Shown here piece after piece: positions 15,220 through 22,891 of a DNA stretch of 47,985 nt. A model generated the notes under the pieces. The model ran no database searches, had not been told where the DNA came from, and worked only from the letters and a program-made list of their open reading frames with translations. The DNA comes from Bacteroidaceae bacterium. Lineage in GTDB: Bacteria > Bacteroidota > Bacteroidia > Bacteroidales > Bacteroidaceae. The DNA lies in assembly GCA_024398635.1 (NCBI GenBank), contig JAKSIV010000016.1, forward strand, positions 1 through 47,985, given 5' to 3'. Position numbers and translations under genes: made by a program. Each line of letters begins with the position of its first letter. Within the stretch, counting starts at the first letter, position 1.

Positions 15220-16014
15220 CATTTTGAGAATCCGGCGGATGATGCTTTCGCTGATGCCGGTTATTCGGGCAATCTGCCGGTTGCTGGCGCCGAAAGCATG
15301 TGTTTTTTTTAGGATGGCCGCCTTCTGGGGCTTGGAATAGGACTGAATGTCCTTGATGTGCTCCACGCCGCAGTCAAAGAGTATGAAATCACGTATTATT
15401 TCATCGCTCAGCCTGAATGGCGACTCGTTGTTGATATCAAGAATCCGCTGAGCCTTGGGCATCGGCTCATCGACCAGCTCTTTCAGCGTCTGCAAGGGAA
15501 CTCGGGACAGTATTTGGCCGATGGGGCATAACTTGATGTAACAGAGTTTGTTAAGGAATTCGCGCCAGCTGCTCCATTCGTAATCTTCGGCCCTTTTTAC
15601 CAGCCCGCCGGCGATAGGGTTCTGGTGTATGTATCGGATCAGAGTCTGGAAATAGGTCAAGTCATTGACCGGCTCGCTCCGGAATCGGCCCTGAAACAGG
15701 TGACCCGTGTGGCCGTACTTGAGGTTGTAGTATTGCGCGTACGATATCGTGATGCCTTTTATCAGGTCCGATAAGCACTCCTCCTTTTCCTGTATGAGCA
15801 GATGGACGTGGTTGGACATCAGGCAATATGAATACAATACGCAGCATGGCGGTAACGGATTGTGCTCATTATCTTGCGGATAGCACTTTTGCTGTAGAAT
15901 TGTCAGAAACCTGAGGTAATCTTCGTTGCTTTCAAAAATGTCTTGCTTGTTGTTACCTCGTATCATTACATGATACACGCCGGTGGTGCTGGATGTTCTG
16001 TATTTTCTGGTCAT
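15217..16014 (-). CDS. REP-associated tyrosine transposase (RAYT)
   Basis: 265 residues of the Y1/HUH transposase superfamily. The N-terminus TTGVYHVMIRGNNKQDIFE is typical of RAYTs. The HUH pair is H69/H71 in YCLMSNHVHLLIQ, and the catalytic tyrosine is probably Y92 in SYAQYYNLKYGHTGHLFQGRF. RYIHQNPIAGGLV and YEWSSWREF are further family signatures. The last 60 residues carry a helix-turn-helix (SNRQIARITGISESIIRRIL). RAYTs cut and join REP hairpins, and this gene is flanked by REP pairs R1 and R2, its presumed substrates. No catalytic residue is obviously missing, so it may be active. The TGA stop is the first three bases of R1 read on this strand. Confidence 0.92.
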   Translation of the reverse strand: MTRKYRTSSTTGVYHVMIRGNNKQDIFESNEDYLRFLTILQQKCYPQDNEHNPLPPCCVLYSYCLMSNHVHLLIQEKEECLSDLIKGITISYAQYYNLKYGHTGHLFQGRFRSEPVNDLTYFQTLIRYIHQNPIAGGLVKRAEDYEWSSWREFLNKLCYIKLCPIGQILSRVPLQTLKELVDEPMPKAQRILDINNESPFRLSDEIIRDFILFDCGVEHIKDIQSYSKPQKAAILKKTHAFGASNRQIARITGISESIIRRILKM

Positions 16015-16115
16015 TGTTTATAGGTATTAAATAAAACATATGCAAACAATTCTGTTGTTGCAAATGTAAGCATTCATCCCAATTAATTCGCAGATTTGGG
16101 AGGAAAAGTGAAAAC

Positions 16116-16189
16116 TGACGCAAAGTGACGCAAAGGGGTCGTTTCGTTTTGCGTCATTTGACGCATTCTTAAACGACCCCTTTGCGTCA
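16116..16189. repeat. REP pair R2 (inverted) with a partial leading unit
   Basis: A ten-base fragment TGACGCAAAG at 16116-16125 precedes unit 16126-16156, spacer TT and unit 16159-16189. The second unit has arm bases CATT instead of CAAA. Orientation is as in R1. The right edge supplies the TGA stop of the YdeI-like gene. Confidence 0.9.
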
Positions 16190-16762
16190 CTTTAACCGGC
16201 CAAAATCATTCCAACCGGACAGGAGTTTGCCGTTATGGGTGTCTTGGATCAGTTTTTCCAGAGTCTTTTGAGCGTATTCAGGGCGGTTGGTGTGCTGATA
16301 ATGCTGGATACGGTCGGCTTTTATGCGTTTGTAGGTTTCGGGGAATGACTGCCAATTCATCCACGCTTGCTTATCGGCCCTGATGGCATTGAGCAACCAG
16401 TCTTCAAAGACAAACAGCGCGGGGTCCAAATCAGGTGCTACAGCCAGTCCGGCGGGGGTCATTTCTCCAAGCCTGACAAGCCTTCTGCAGCGCTCCATGT
16501 TCTGCTCGCACCAGTTGCTGCGCTTACGGCGCGGGGTGAAATGCTGTATGGGTTTGCCGTCATCGATTCGCTTCATGGTGCTGTCAATCCAGCCAAAACA
16601 GAGCGCCACCTCGACGGCATCCACGTATCGGACCACACCGGGGTAATCGGCCTCTGCCCGGTTTATGCGCAGCCAGAAATCACTCACTTTGTCGTGATTC
16701 TTCTCATACCACCGATACAATTCCGCGCGCGTATGAATGTCAAGCAGATTGGTTACCTCCAT
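16187..16762 (-). CDS. YdeI/OmpD-associated family protein
   Basis: 191 residues. The family signature is clear: EVALCFGWIDSTMKRIDDG, FTPRRKRSNWCEQNMER, RLVRLGEMTPAG and a C-terminal segment with FPETYKRIKADRI. Members are annotated as YdeI/OmpD-associated or bacteriocin-protection proteins, but the biochemical function is unknown. It is probably cytoplasmic, as no signal peptide is seen. It is preceded by only 16 bases before REP pair R3, so R3 occupies its promoter region, and it ends with LK followed by the TGA of R2. Confidence 0.8.
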   Translation of the reverse strand: MEVTNLLDIHTRAELYRWYEKNHDKVSDFWLRINRAEADYPGVVRYVDAVEVALCFGWIDSTMKRIDDGKPIQHFTPRRKRSNWCEQNMERCRRLVRLGEMTPAGLAVAPDLDPALFVFEDWLLNAIRADKQAWMNWQSFPETYKRIKADRIQHYQHTNRPEYAQKTLEKLIQDTHNGKLLSGWNDFGRLK

Positions 16763-16778
16763 AACATAATCTCAAAAA

Positions 16779-16842
16779 TGACGCAAAGTTAAACGACCCC
16801 AATGCGTCAAATGACGCAAAACGAAACGACCCCTTTGCGTCA
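16779..16842. repeat. REP pair R3 (direct)
   Basis: Units 16779-16809 and 16812-16842 with spacer AA. Both cores read as the CGACCCC strand, so the pair is direct, unlike R1 and R2. The first unit ends AATGCGTCA. The right edge supplies the TGA stop of the DUF1295-like gene; the left edge lies 16 bases before the YdeI-like gene. Confidence 0.9.
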
Positions 16843-17778
16843 TTTCAAGCGGGGAAAGAAGCGGGGAACGGTCTGGCAGTACAAAGAGTACTCGGGATAT
16901 TTGCCGCCGCTTATCTCTTCGGCAAGGGCCGAGCTGCCCTGGAACATCACAACCAGCAGCAAAGCACCAATCACGCTCCAGTTGATAATGCCGATGCCCG
17001 CACCGATGGAGAATATGTAAAAACATACCCAGATGCTCTGCTCGGCAAGATAATTGGGATGTCTGCTGCGGCCCCAGAGGCCGTTTGTGTTGAATCCTTT
17101 ATTATAGGGTGCAGGCAATTCAGAGAGCGTCTTCCCCTGATTTATTATAGCCCACTTGCGGGTCTGGAACGCCCATTGCTGCTCATCGGCCACAGTCTCC
17201 CAGATGATGAATCCCAGCATCAGGACGGCTGCAATCCAGTCTATCGGGCCGAATGGGGCATCGGACCTCATTGCCACAAGCGCGGGGAGTGTGGTCATGA
17301 GCACCAGCGCGTTCTGGTAGATGGAGATGAATCCCAGGTCAAACAGCGTCCATTTCCAGCGTTTGCTGAATGCCGGTCCGGAGCGAAGAACGGCCCATCG
17401 GTAATCCTCTTCGCCCTCCCAGAACTTGAGTTTGTAGGCCCCCTTGCGGGCAAAATTGAAGGTGAGTCTGATGCCCCACAGGGTTGCCAGGAAGGCCATC
17501 ACCACGAGGCGGGCGCTCATTCCGCCCTTGGCTGCAATCATCCAGGTGTAGGCTATGGGCAGCAGGCTCCAGAGCTTGTCCATCTGGCTGTTGTTGCCGG
17601 TCAGCTCGCCCACGATAAAGCAGAATGCGGCGCTGCAGCCGGCAATGATCAGCAGGATCCGTATTACTTCTATCTGTGTGCTGTCCAGTTCGGGGCCGAC
17701 GGTAAAATACAGAATGGGGCATACTATGATGGAGAGCGCAAGCAGCGCGGCCATCAGTGGGATGTTCATTTTCTTCAT
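16840..17778 (-). CDS. DUF1295/steroid 5-alpha-reductase-like membrane protein
   Basis: About 312 residues starting at MKKMNIPLMAAL. The longer frame would begin inside REP pair R4 and add GSFNFAS, which is just the repeat translated. The protein is polytopic, with roughly seven to nine hydrophobic segments. GLWGRSRHPNYLAEQ near the C-terminus is the conserved motif of the DUF1295/ICMT-like membrane reductases and methyltransferases, which bind a cofactor at the membrane. The substrate is unknown, though lipids or isoprenoids are likely by family. It ends PRFFPRLK with the TGA of R3. Confidence 0.8.
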   Translation of the reverse strand: MKKMNIPLMAALLALSIIVCPILYFTVGPELDSTQIEVIRILLIIAGCSAAFCFIVGELTGNNSQMDKLWSLLPIAYTWMIAAKGGMSARLVVMAFLATLWGIRLTFNFARKGAYKLKFWEGEEDYRWAVLRSGPAFSKRWKWTLFDLGFISIYQNALVLMTTLPALVAMRSDAPFGPIDWIAAVLMLGFIIWETVADEQQWAFQTRKWAIINQGKTLSELPAPYNKGFNTNGLWGRSRHPNYLAEQSIWVCFYIFSIGAGIGIINWSVIGALLLVVMFQGSSALAEEISGGKYPEYSLYCQTVPRFFPRLK

Positions 17779-17803
17779 TTCCTTTTCATTTTGTGTTAAA
17801 AAC

Positions 17804-17866
17804 GACGCAAAGTTAAACGACCCCAATGCGTCAAGTGACGCAAAACGAAACGACCCCTTTGCGTCA
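17804..17866. repeat. REP pair R4 (direct)
   Basis: Units 17804-17833 (first base C rather than T) and 17836-17866, spacer AG. Same orientation and same AATGCGTCA arm in the first unit as R3. It lies between the starts of the DUF1295-like gene and the small membrane protein gene, so no stop codon is involved. Confidence 0.9.
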
Positions 17867-17911
17867 CAAATATACTATTTTTTACTGACTGCGCGGATTG
17901 GGACAAATGTG

Positions 17912-17919
17912 TAACTTTG
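17912..17919 (+). promoter_or_regulatory. -7 box before the small membrane protein
   Basis: TAACTTTG lies only four bases before the ATG at 17924, so the transcript is leaderless or nearly so. Confidence 0.5.
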
Positions 17920-17923
17920 CAGC

Positions 17924-18313
17924 ATGATAAAACGTTCCAGCCTCTATTACATTGCCTCCGTTATCTGGGGTATTCCGGGAGTTATTATTACGGTCAAGGG
18001 CGTATCGGCCTATTTTGCGGCCGATAAGTCACAACTGTGGTGGCTTTTGCCCATTACCGCTCTGGTCCTGACGGGATTCATTTTCATGTTCAGGCGTATT
18101 GTAGCCAAATATTGCAGGTTTATTCAGGAGCAACCCGAGCGCACATCGGCCTTAAAGACATTTCCTGTGCGCGGCTGGGTGATTGTGTTTTTCATGATGT
18201 GCCTGGGAATGGCACTTAAGATCATCGGCGTGCCTGTAGCATTCACTGCATCTTTCTACAGCGGCCTGGGCCCGGCGCTGCTCACTGCCGCCATCCTCTT
18301 CCTGAAAAAGTGA
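17924..18313 (+). CDS. Small polytopic membrane protein, family not recognised
   Basis: 129 residues with about four hydrophobic segments: YYIASVIWGIPGVIITVKG, LWWLLPITALVLTGFIFMF, GWVIVFFMMCLGMALKIIG and a last FYSGLGPALLTAAILFL. A basic cytoplasmic loop lies between the second and third (FRRIVAKYCRFIQEQPERT). No catalytic motif is seen and the function is unknown. It ends LKK followed directly by the TGA of the single REP unit R5. Confidence 0.7.
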   Translation: MIKRSSLYYIASVIWGIPGVIITVKGVSAYFAADKSQLWWLLPITALVLTGFIFMFRRIVAKYCRFIQEQPERTSALKTFPVRGWVIVFFMMCLGMALKIIGVPVAFTASFYSGLGPALLTAAILFLKK

Positions 18314-18341
18314 CGCAAAGTTAAACGACCCCAATGCGTCG
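18311..18341. repeat. Single REP unit R5
   Basis: One 31-nt unit in the CGACCCC orientation with the AATGCGTC arm, last base G instead of A. Its first three bases are the stop codon of the preceding gene. The promoter of the GH97 gene follows within ten bases. Confidence 0.88.
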
Positions 18342-18348
18342 TTTTTAC

Positions 18349-18356
18349 TATCTTTG
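18349..18356 (+). promoter_or_regulatory. -7 box of the GH97 gene
   Basis: TATCTTTG, 24 bases before the ATG at 18381 and eight bases after REP unit R5. An in-frame TTG inside this box is rejected as a start. Confidence 0.6.
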
Positions 18357-18380
18357 AAGCCGATAAACCAATTTGCAACA

Positions 18381-20273
18381 ATGAAAAGAATCCTTCTGCT
18401 GGCAGCGTTTGCCGTTTCAACATTCCTTTGCCAAATTAGCGCACAAGTCAAGGCCTATGAGGTAAAATCACCCGATAAGAAGATCTGTTTCAGCCTTAAT
18501 CTGGATATTCATCAACGTCTTATGTACAAGATTTCGGTGGATGGCAAGGATGTAGTGGATTGGTCTGCTTTAGGTTATGCCAGTAACCCGGATGAGACCC
18601 CGTTTTCATTGGATATCAACTCAATCACCAGGCGTCCGCAAAAATCCAAAGACATCTGGAGTCCTTTATGGGGTAAACGTTCAGAAGTCAATGATGTCTT
18701 TAACTGGATGTCATTCAATATTCCTGGTAATGTGGGAATGCTTGATCTTGATGTGCGTGTCTATAATGAGGGTGTAGCTTTCAGATTGAGTGCTTTGCCT
18801 GAAACTGTTTATGAAAAGACGGAATTCAATTTCGCCGATGACTACACCGCGTGGTACTACAACGGCGAACGTCATAACATCGGCCCCGAGAAACTGTCCG
18901 ATGCAAACGGCGAGCGCCTGCCCCTGATGACAATAAAGGCGGCCAATGACCTTTACCTGGGTTTGCATGAGGCCGATCTCAAAGCGGACGGATGGCCGAT
19001 GCGCTTGCGCTCGGAAAGCGGCTCTACAAAGATGAGCATCATTCCTGAGAAAATCTCAGATTTTAAAGGCGAATATATAGGAGCCTGGCGTGTGCTGATG
19101 GTAGGCAAGACTCCCGGTGACCTGGTGGACTCACACCTGCTGGAACTCCTCAACCCCGAGCCCCAAGGTGATTTCAGTTGGGTCAAGCCCGGCGTATATC
19201 TCTGGGACTGGCGCATAGACGGCGCAGTCTGGGAGGGCTATCACTACGGTATGAACTATGACTCCTGGACCCGTATGATTGATTTTGCAGCCGAACAGGG
19301 ATTCCAGGGACTGGTGCTGGATGCCAACTGGTACGGCCCCGAGTTTGAGAAGGATTCCGATCCCACCAAGGGAGATAAGGCGCGCGATGTTCAGCGTATC
19401 ATACAGTACGGTAAGGAGAAGGGTGTGGGCGTTTGGCTCTACCTGAATGATGTGGCCGGCACCAACTATCCCATTGAGGAGACTCTGGCGCAGTATGAGG
19501 AGTGGGGTGCAAGTGGCGTAAAATACGGCTTTATGAATGGCAATCCGCAGGAGAAGAACCGCAAGACCCAGGAGATTACGGCCCTGTGCGCCAAACATCA
19601 CCTCATGATCGATTATCACGACTATCCGGTGCATCCGTTCGGCCAGATGCGTACCTGGCCCAACGCCGTTACGCGCGAGTACTGCAAGGCGCAGCTGGAC
19701 GGCCGACAGATTTTCCAGCCCAAAACTTTTGTGACATCGGCCTTTGTAAATATGGTGGCTGGCCCGATTGACCAGAACAACGGTTTCCTGGAACTTCATC
19801 AGGGCCGAACCACCCGTAAGGACAACAATCAGGAGGTGCCCAGCACCGTAACGGGCGAGATTGCACGCACGCTGATTACGTGGTCGGGCGCAACGGTCAT
19901 TCCCGATATCCCCGAGTATTATCAGAAGTATCCCTCACTGCTGGAGTTCCTCAGCGCCGAGAAGCAGCCCTGGCAGGAGAGTATCACGCTGGCCGGTGAG
20001 ATTGGTGAGTACATTGTGATGGCCCGCCAGAACCGTGACGGCCAATGGCTCATAGGCGCCGCAACCAATGAGGATGAGCGTGAGATTGAGATTCCCCTGA
20101 GTTTCCTTGGCAAGGGTAAGTTCACCGCAACCGTCAATACCGATGCCGACGATACCCATTACCGCACTAACCGCGAGACCTTTGAGACCCGTACCGGCAT
20201 AAGCGTTACCAGCAAATCGACAATAAAAATCAGGCTCGCACCCGGAGGCGGAGCCTGCATTTTAATCAAGTAG
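18381..20273 (+). CDS. Glycoside hydrolase family 97 (alpha-glucosidase/galactosidase)
   Basis: About 630 residues with a cleavable signal peptide (LLLAAFAVSTFLCQISAQ), so it is periplasmic or surface-bound. An N-terminal beta-sandwich (to about 270) is followed by the barrel (WRIDGAVWEGYHYGMNYDSW, GLVLDANWYG) and a C-terminal beta domain (GGACILIK). HHLMIDYHDYPVHPFGQMRT and WPNAVTREYCKAQLDG match the GH97 core. D411 in MIDYHDY is a candidate for the retaining-type nucleophile, but the retaining or inverting subgroup cannot be settled by eye. It hydrolyses alpha-linked oligosaccharides by family. It stands alone here, without SusC/SusD genes. Confidence 0.88.
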   Translation: MKRILLLAAFAVSTFLCQISAQVKAYEVKSPDKKICFSLNLDIHQRLMYKISVDGKDVVDWSALGYASNPDETPFSLDINSITRRPQKSKDIWSPLWGKRSEVNDVFNWMSFNIPGNVGMLDLDVRVYNEGVAFRLSALPETVYEKTEFNFADDYTAWYYNGERHNIGPEKLSDANGERLPLMTIKAANDLYLGLHEADLKADGWPMRLRSESGSTKMSIIPEKISDFKGEYIGAWRVLMVGKTPGDLVDSHLLELLNPEPQGDFSWVKPGVYLWDWRIDGAVWEGYHYGMNYDSWTRMIDFAAEQGFQGLVLDANWYGPEFEKDSDPTKGDKARDVQRIIQYGKEKGVGVWLYLNDVAGTNYPIEETLAQYEEWGASGVKYGFMNGNPQEKNRKTQEITALCAKHHLMIDYHDYPVHPFGQMRTWPNAVTREYCKAQLDGRQIFQPKTFVTSAFVNMVAGPIDQNNGFLELHQGRTTRKDNNQEVPSTVTGEIARTLITWSGATVIPDIPEYYQKYPSLLEFLSAEKQPWQESITLAGEIGEYIVMARQNRDGQWLIGAATNEDEREIEIPLSFLGKGKFTATVNTDADDTHYRTNRETFETRTGISVTSKSTIKIRLAPGGGACILIK

Positions 20274-20274
20274 T

Positions 20275-20299
20275 GCAATTGGGGTCTGACCCCTTTTGC
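20275..20299. terminator. Palindrome after GH97: terminator and REP-like element
   Basis: GCAATT, GGGGTC, T, GACCCC, TTTTGC form a 25-base imperfect palindrome followed by CTTTTTT. It begins one base after the GH97 stop and is preceded by GTAG. The shape suits a terminator, and the GGGGTC/GACCCC core and AATT/TTTT asymmetry recall the REP units upstream. Confidence 0.6.
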
Positions 20300-20325
20300 T
20301 CTTTTTTAGTGCCCGTTCTGATTGC

Positions 20326-20688
20326 TTACGTCATTGAACTGACTGACCACAGATCGGCCTCGGCCTTCTCAAGGTCTGCTATCTGCTCGCGGTAGAACTG
20401 CGTGGCCAGCTCGGGGGTCTGGAAGGTGTACATCATCTTGGAGTCGTTGCACTCGTCGCCTTTGAACTTGGCAAGCCACTCCAGTTTGAATGATATGTAG
20501 TCCCAAGACAGGAGCACCTCGTCGCCCTTGTCCTCATATGTGGGGGCTGCAACACCCATAAGTGTCATGTATGAACCCATAAGGCCCTGCATGCCGGCAC
20601 CGGCTGATCCGCCGTTCTGGGCGGCAAACTCGGCATTGGAAGGAACTGTAAACAATGCTGCAACAATAGAAGGAATGATTCCTTCATA
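20326..20688 (-). pseudogene. Frameshifted gene for a small secreted protein
   Basis: The continuous frame at 20326-20655 lacks a proper start. Reading further upstream in that frame gives IIPSIVAALFTVPSNAEFA, a convincing signal peptide. The only ATG ahead of it (20688) is out of frame by one base. Adding one base after ATGAAG restores MK-x-IIPSIVAAL. The mature part is about 90 residues (TYEDKGDEVLLSWDYISFKL, KMMYTFQTPELATQFYREQI) and unrecognised. A -7 box TACTTTTG on this strand (20714-20721) shows the gene was once expressed. A sequencing error is the alternative. Confidence 0.55.
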
Positions 20689-20755
20689 GCTCTAAAAACA
20701 ATAGTTAATGTCGCAAAAGTAGTTATCTTTTTTAGCATTTGTTTGCCAAAAGGTT

Positions 20756-20763
20756 TATTTTTG
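20756..20763 (+). promoter_or_regulatory. -7 box of the TapB-like/dipeptidase unit
   Basis: TATTTTTG lies 18 bases before the ATG at 20782 and overlaps the rejected TTG start region. Confidence 0.5.
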
Positions 20764-20781
20764 CAAAGACATGACTCACGA

Positions 20782-21456
20782 ATGACTAGAAGGGCTTTTT
20801 ACATATTGTTTCTGCTTTTGACTGTTCCTGTTGTCCTGAGAGCGCAGGGCTATTGCTGTGACCGTCAGGGCGCAACGCTCGAGTATGTAAGGAAAATTTC
20901 TAAGAGCGGCGAGACCCGGTGGCGTCACACCATGAAAGTGAAAGATGTGAGCAAAGGCCCCGACGGCAGCGTGGTAACATCGGTCTCAATATTTCTGAAA
21001 CCCAACGGCAAGCCCTATTACAAGGGCGATATCATTGAGCAGGTGGTGCTCCGCGAAAACAACGATGTGTGGGTCGATATGGAGGCCGTGACGGTTGAGT
21101 ATATCAAGGGTCGTGCCGGCCTGAACGCCACCGCCGAGGCCGATCCGTCAATAATTCCGGCCAGTATGGAGCCGGGCGATACGCTGCCGCAGGTATCGGG
21201 CAAGGCCAAGGTGAGCCTGCTTACCTACACCTACCGCATATGGGACCGCAAGGTGCTGCGCCGCGAGTCGATATCGGTCCCCGCCGGCACGTTTGACTGC
21301 GTTGTCCTTGAGGAGCACAAGCTGGAGTCGGGCCCCGGCCACAACCGCGACGTTCTGAACCACACCTGGTACTGCAAGGGCATAGGTTTTGTCCGCCACG
21401 ACACCTACATCAACGGCAAACTTGATACTTCCGAAATCCTTTACTCGATAAAATGA
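20782..21456 (+). CDS. Secreted TapB/DUF3108-like protein
   Basis: About 224 residues starting at MTRRAFYILFLLLTVPVVLRAQ, a cleavable signal peptide; upstream residues come from an unlikely TTG start over the -7 box. The body contains the repeated-strand pattern of TapB/DUF3108-like proteins, with YTYRIWDRKVLRRESISVPA then GTFDCVVLEEHK and a closing KGIGFVRHDTYINGKLDTSE. It is presumably a periplasmic or outer-membrane-associated beta protein of unknown function. Its stop overlaps the dipeptidase start (ATGA), so the two are co-translated. Confidence 0.7.
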   Translation: MTRRAFYILFLLLTVPVVLRAQGYCCDRQGATLEYVRKISKSGETRWRHTMKVKDVSKGPDGSVVTSVSIFLKPNGKPYYKGDIIEQVVLRENNDVWVDMEAVTVEYIKGRAGLNATAEADPSIIPASMEPGDTLPQVSGKAKVSLLTYTYRIWDRKVLRRESISVPAGTFDCVVLEEHKLESGPGHNRDVLNHTWYCKGIGFVRHDTYINGKLDTSEILYSIK

Positions 21457-22799
21457 AACAGTATATAGAGCAGAACAGGGAGAGGTTCTTTGAGGAACTT
21501 TTCTCCATATTGAGAATACCTTCCATCAGTGCAAAGCAGGAGAACAAGCCCGATATGGTGCGTTGCGCCAACAGGCTGAAAGAACTGCTTCTTGAGGCGG
21601 GGGCCGATATGGCCGAGGTGCTTCCCACCAGCGGAAATCCGGTGGTGTTTGGACGCAAGATGGTGGACCCGTCACTGAAGACGGTGCTGGTGTACGGACA
21701 CTATGACGTGCAGCCGCCCGAACCATTGGAAAAATGGCGTACTGATCCTTTTGAGCCGGTAATCCACGATGACGCCATATGGTGCCGCGGTGCCAATGAT
21801 GACAAGGGTCAGCTCTTTATGCACATCAAGGCGTTTGAGTATATGGTCCGCACCGGCCAGCTCAAGCATAATGTTAAGTTCATATTCGAGGGTGAGGAGG
21901 AGATAGGAAGCCCATCGCTGCCTGAATTTATAAAGGCCAATAGGGATCTTTTATCGGCCGATATCTGTCTGGTATCGGACACCACGATGATATCTGACAA
22001 GGTGCCGTCAATAAACTGCGGAATGCGCGGTCTGGCATATCTGGAGGTTAAGGTTACGGGGCCCAATAAGGACCTGCACTCGGGGCATTACGGCGGCGCT
22101 GTGGCTAACCCCATCAACGTGCTGTGCGACATGATTTCGTCACTGATTGACAAGGACGGCCGCATAACGGTTCCCGGATTCTATGACAAGGTGGTGGAAC
22201 TTACCCCCGATGAGCGCCGTATGCTTGCACGCGCCCCGTTTGACATTGATGAGTACAAGGCATTCCTGGATATAAACGAGGTCAAGGGTGAGAAGGGTTA
22301 CACCACTATAGAGCGTACGGGAATTCGTCCGTCGCTTGATGTATGCGGGATATGGGGCGGTTACACGGGCCAGGGCGCCAAGACGGTCTTGCCCAGCGAG
22401 GCTCACGCCAAGATCTCCATGCGTCTGGTTCCCAAGCAGACCAGCGCCGAGATTTCAAAGCTCTTTATGGATCATTTCCTGAAGATTGCTCCGCCTTACG
22501 TCAAAGTTGAGGTGACACCGTTTGAGAGCGGTGACGGATTCCTTATCCCCATATCATCTGATGCATACAAGGCTGCATCACGCGCTATCGGTGAGGTTTA
22601 CGGCATCGAGCCGGTGCCCAGTCGCGGTGGCGGCAGCATTCCCATCCTGGCTGAGTTCCAGAAGGTGCTGGGCCTGGATCCGCTGCTGATGGGATTCGGC
22701 TTGGAGCGTGATACCATCCACAGCCCAAACGAGAGTTACCTGCTGCGACAGTTCTTTGGCGGCATGCAGAGCATCGCTCTGTTCTATCGTTATTACTAA
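21453..22799 (+). CDS. M20 family dipeptidase
   Basis: 448 residues of the M20 di-zinc peptidase family (PepV/CNDP-like). Metal and catalytic motifs are all present: YGHYDVQP, WCRGANDDKGQ, IFEGEEEIGS, the dimerisation-lid LHSGHYGGAVANP and TIHSPNE near the end. It hydrolyses dipeptides or short peptides in the cytoplasm, since no signal peptide is seen. It overlaps the TapB-like gene by four bases. A stem of GACGGTGC and GCACCGTC at 22807-22838 separates it from the convergent efflux operon. Confidence 0.9.
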   Translation: MKQYIEQNRERFFEELFSILRIPSISAKQENKPDMVRCANRLKELLLEAGADMAEVLPTSGNPVVFGRKMVDPSLKTVLVYGHYDVQPPEPLEKWRTDPFEPVIHDDAIWCRGANDDKGQLFMHIKAFEYMVRTGQLKHNVKFIFEGEEEIGSPSLPEFIKANRDLLSADICLVSDTTMISDKVPSINCGMRGLAYLEVKVTGPNKDLHSGHYGGAVANPINVLCDMISSLIDKDGRITVPGFYDKVVELTPDERRMLARAPFDIDEYKAFLDINEVKGEKGYTTIERTGIRPSLDVCGIWGGYTGQGAKTVLPSEAHAKISMRLVPKQTSAEISKLFMDHFLKIAPPYVKVEVTPFESGDGFLIPISSDAYKAASRAIGEVYGIEPVPSRGGGSIPILAEFQKVLGLDPLLMGFGLERDTIHSPNESYLLRQFFGGMQSIALFYRYY

Positions 22800-22806
22800 A
22801 AAGGAA

Positions 22807-22838
22807 GACGGTGCGACCTTCAAGCAGGCGGCACCGTC
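22807..22838. terminator. Hairpin between convergent genes
   Basis: Eight-base perfect arms GACGGTGC and GCACCGTC around a 16-base loop, placed between the dipeptidase stop and the convergent TolC-like stop. There is no T tract on either side, so only weak support for bidirectional termination. Confidence 0.35.
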
Positions 22839-22891
22839 CAGAGAATTACTAAACTATTGTCGTTATCTCAAAAGAATTGGATCGGGTTGTT

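Noticed and set aside
17059..17799. Long plus-strand frame of 246 residues
   Set aside because: It is wholly antisense to the DUF1295-like gene, whose motifs are clear.
17779..17826. N-terminal extension MGSFNFASFL of the DUF1295-like protein
   Set aside because: The extension is translated REP sequence, and the hydrophobic start is preceded by its own ATG at 17778.
15157..18341. CRISPR array
   Set aside because: The repeats are palindromic, paired at 2-3 bases and separated by genes, without uniform spacers or cas genes.
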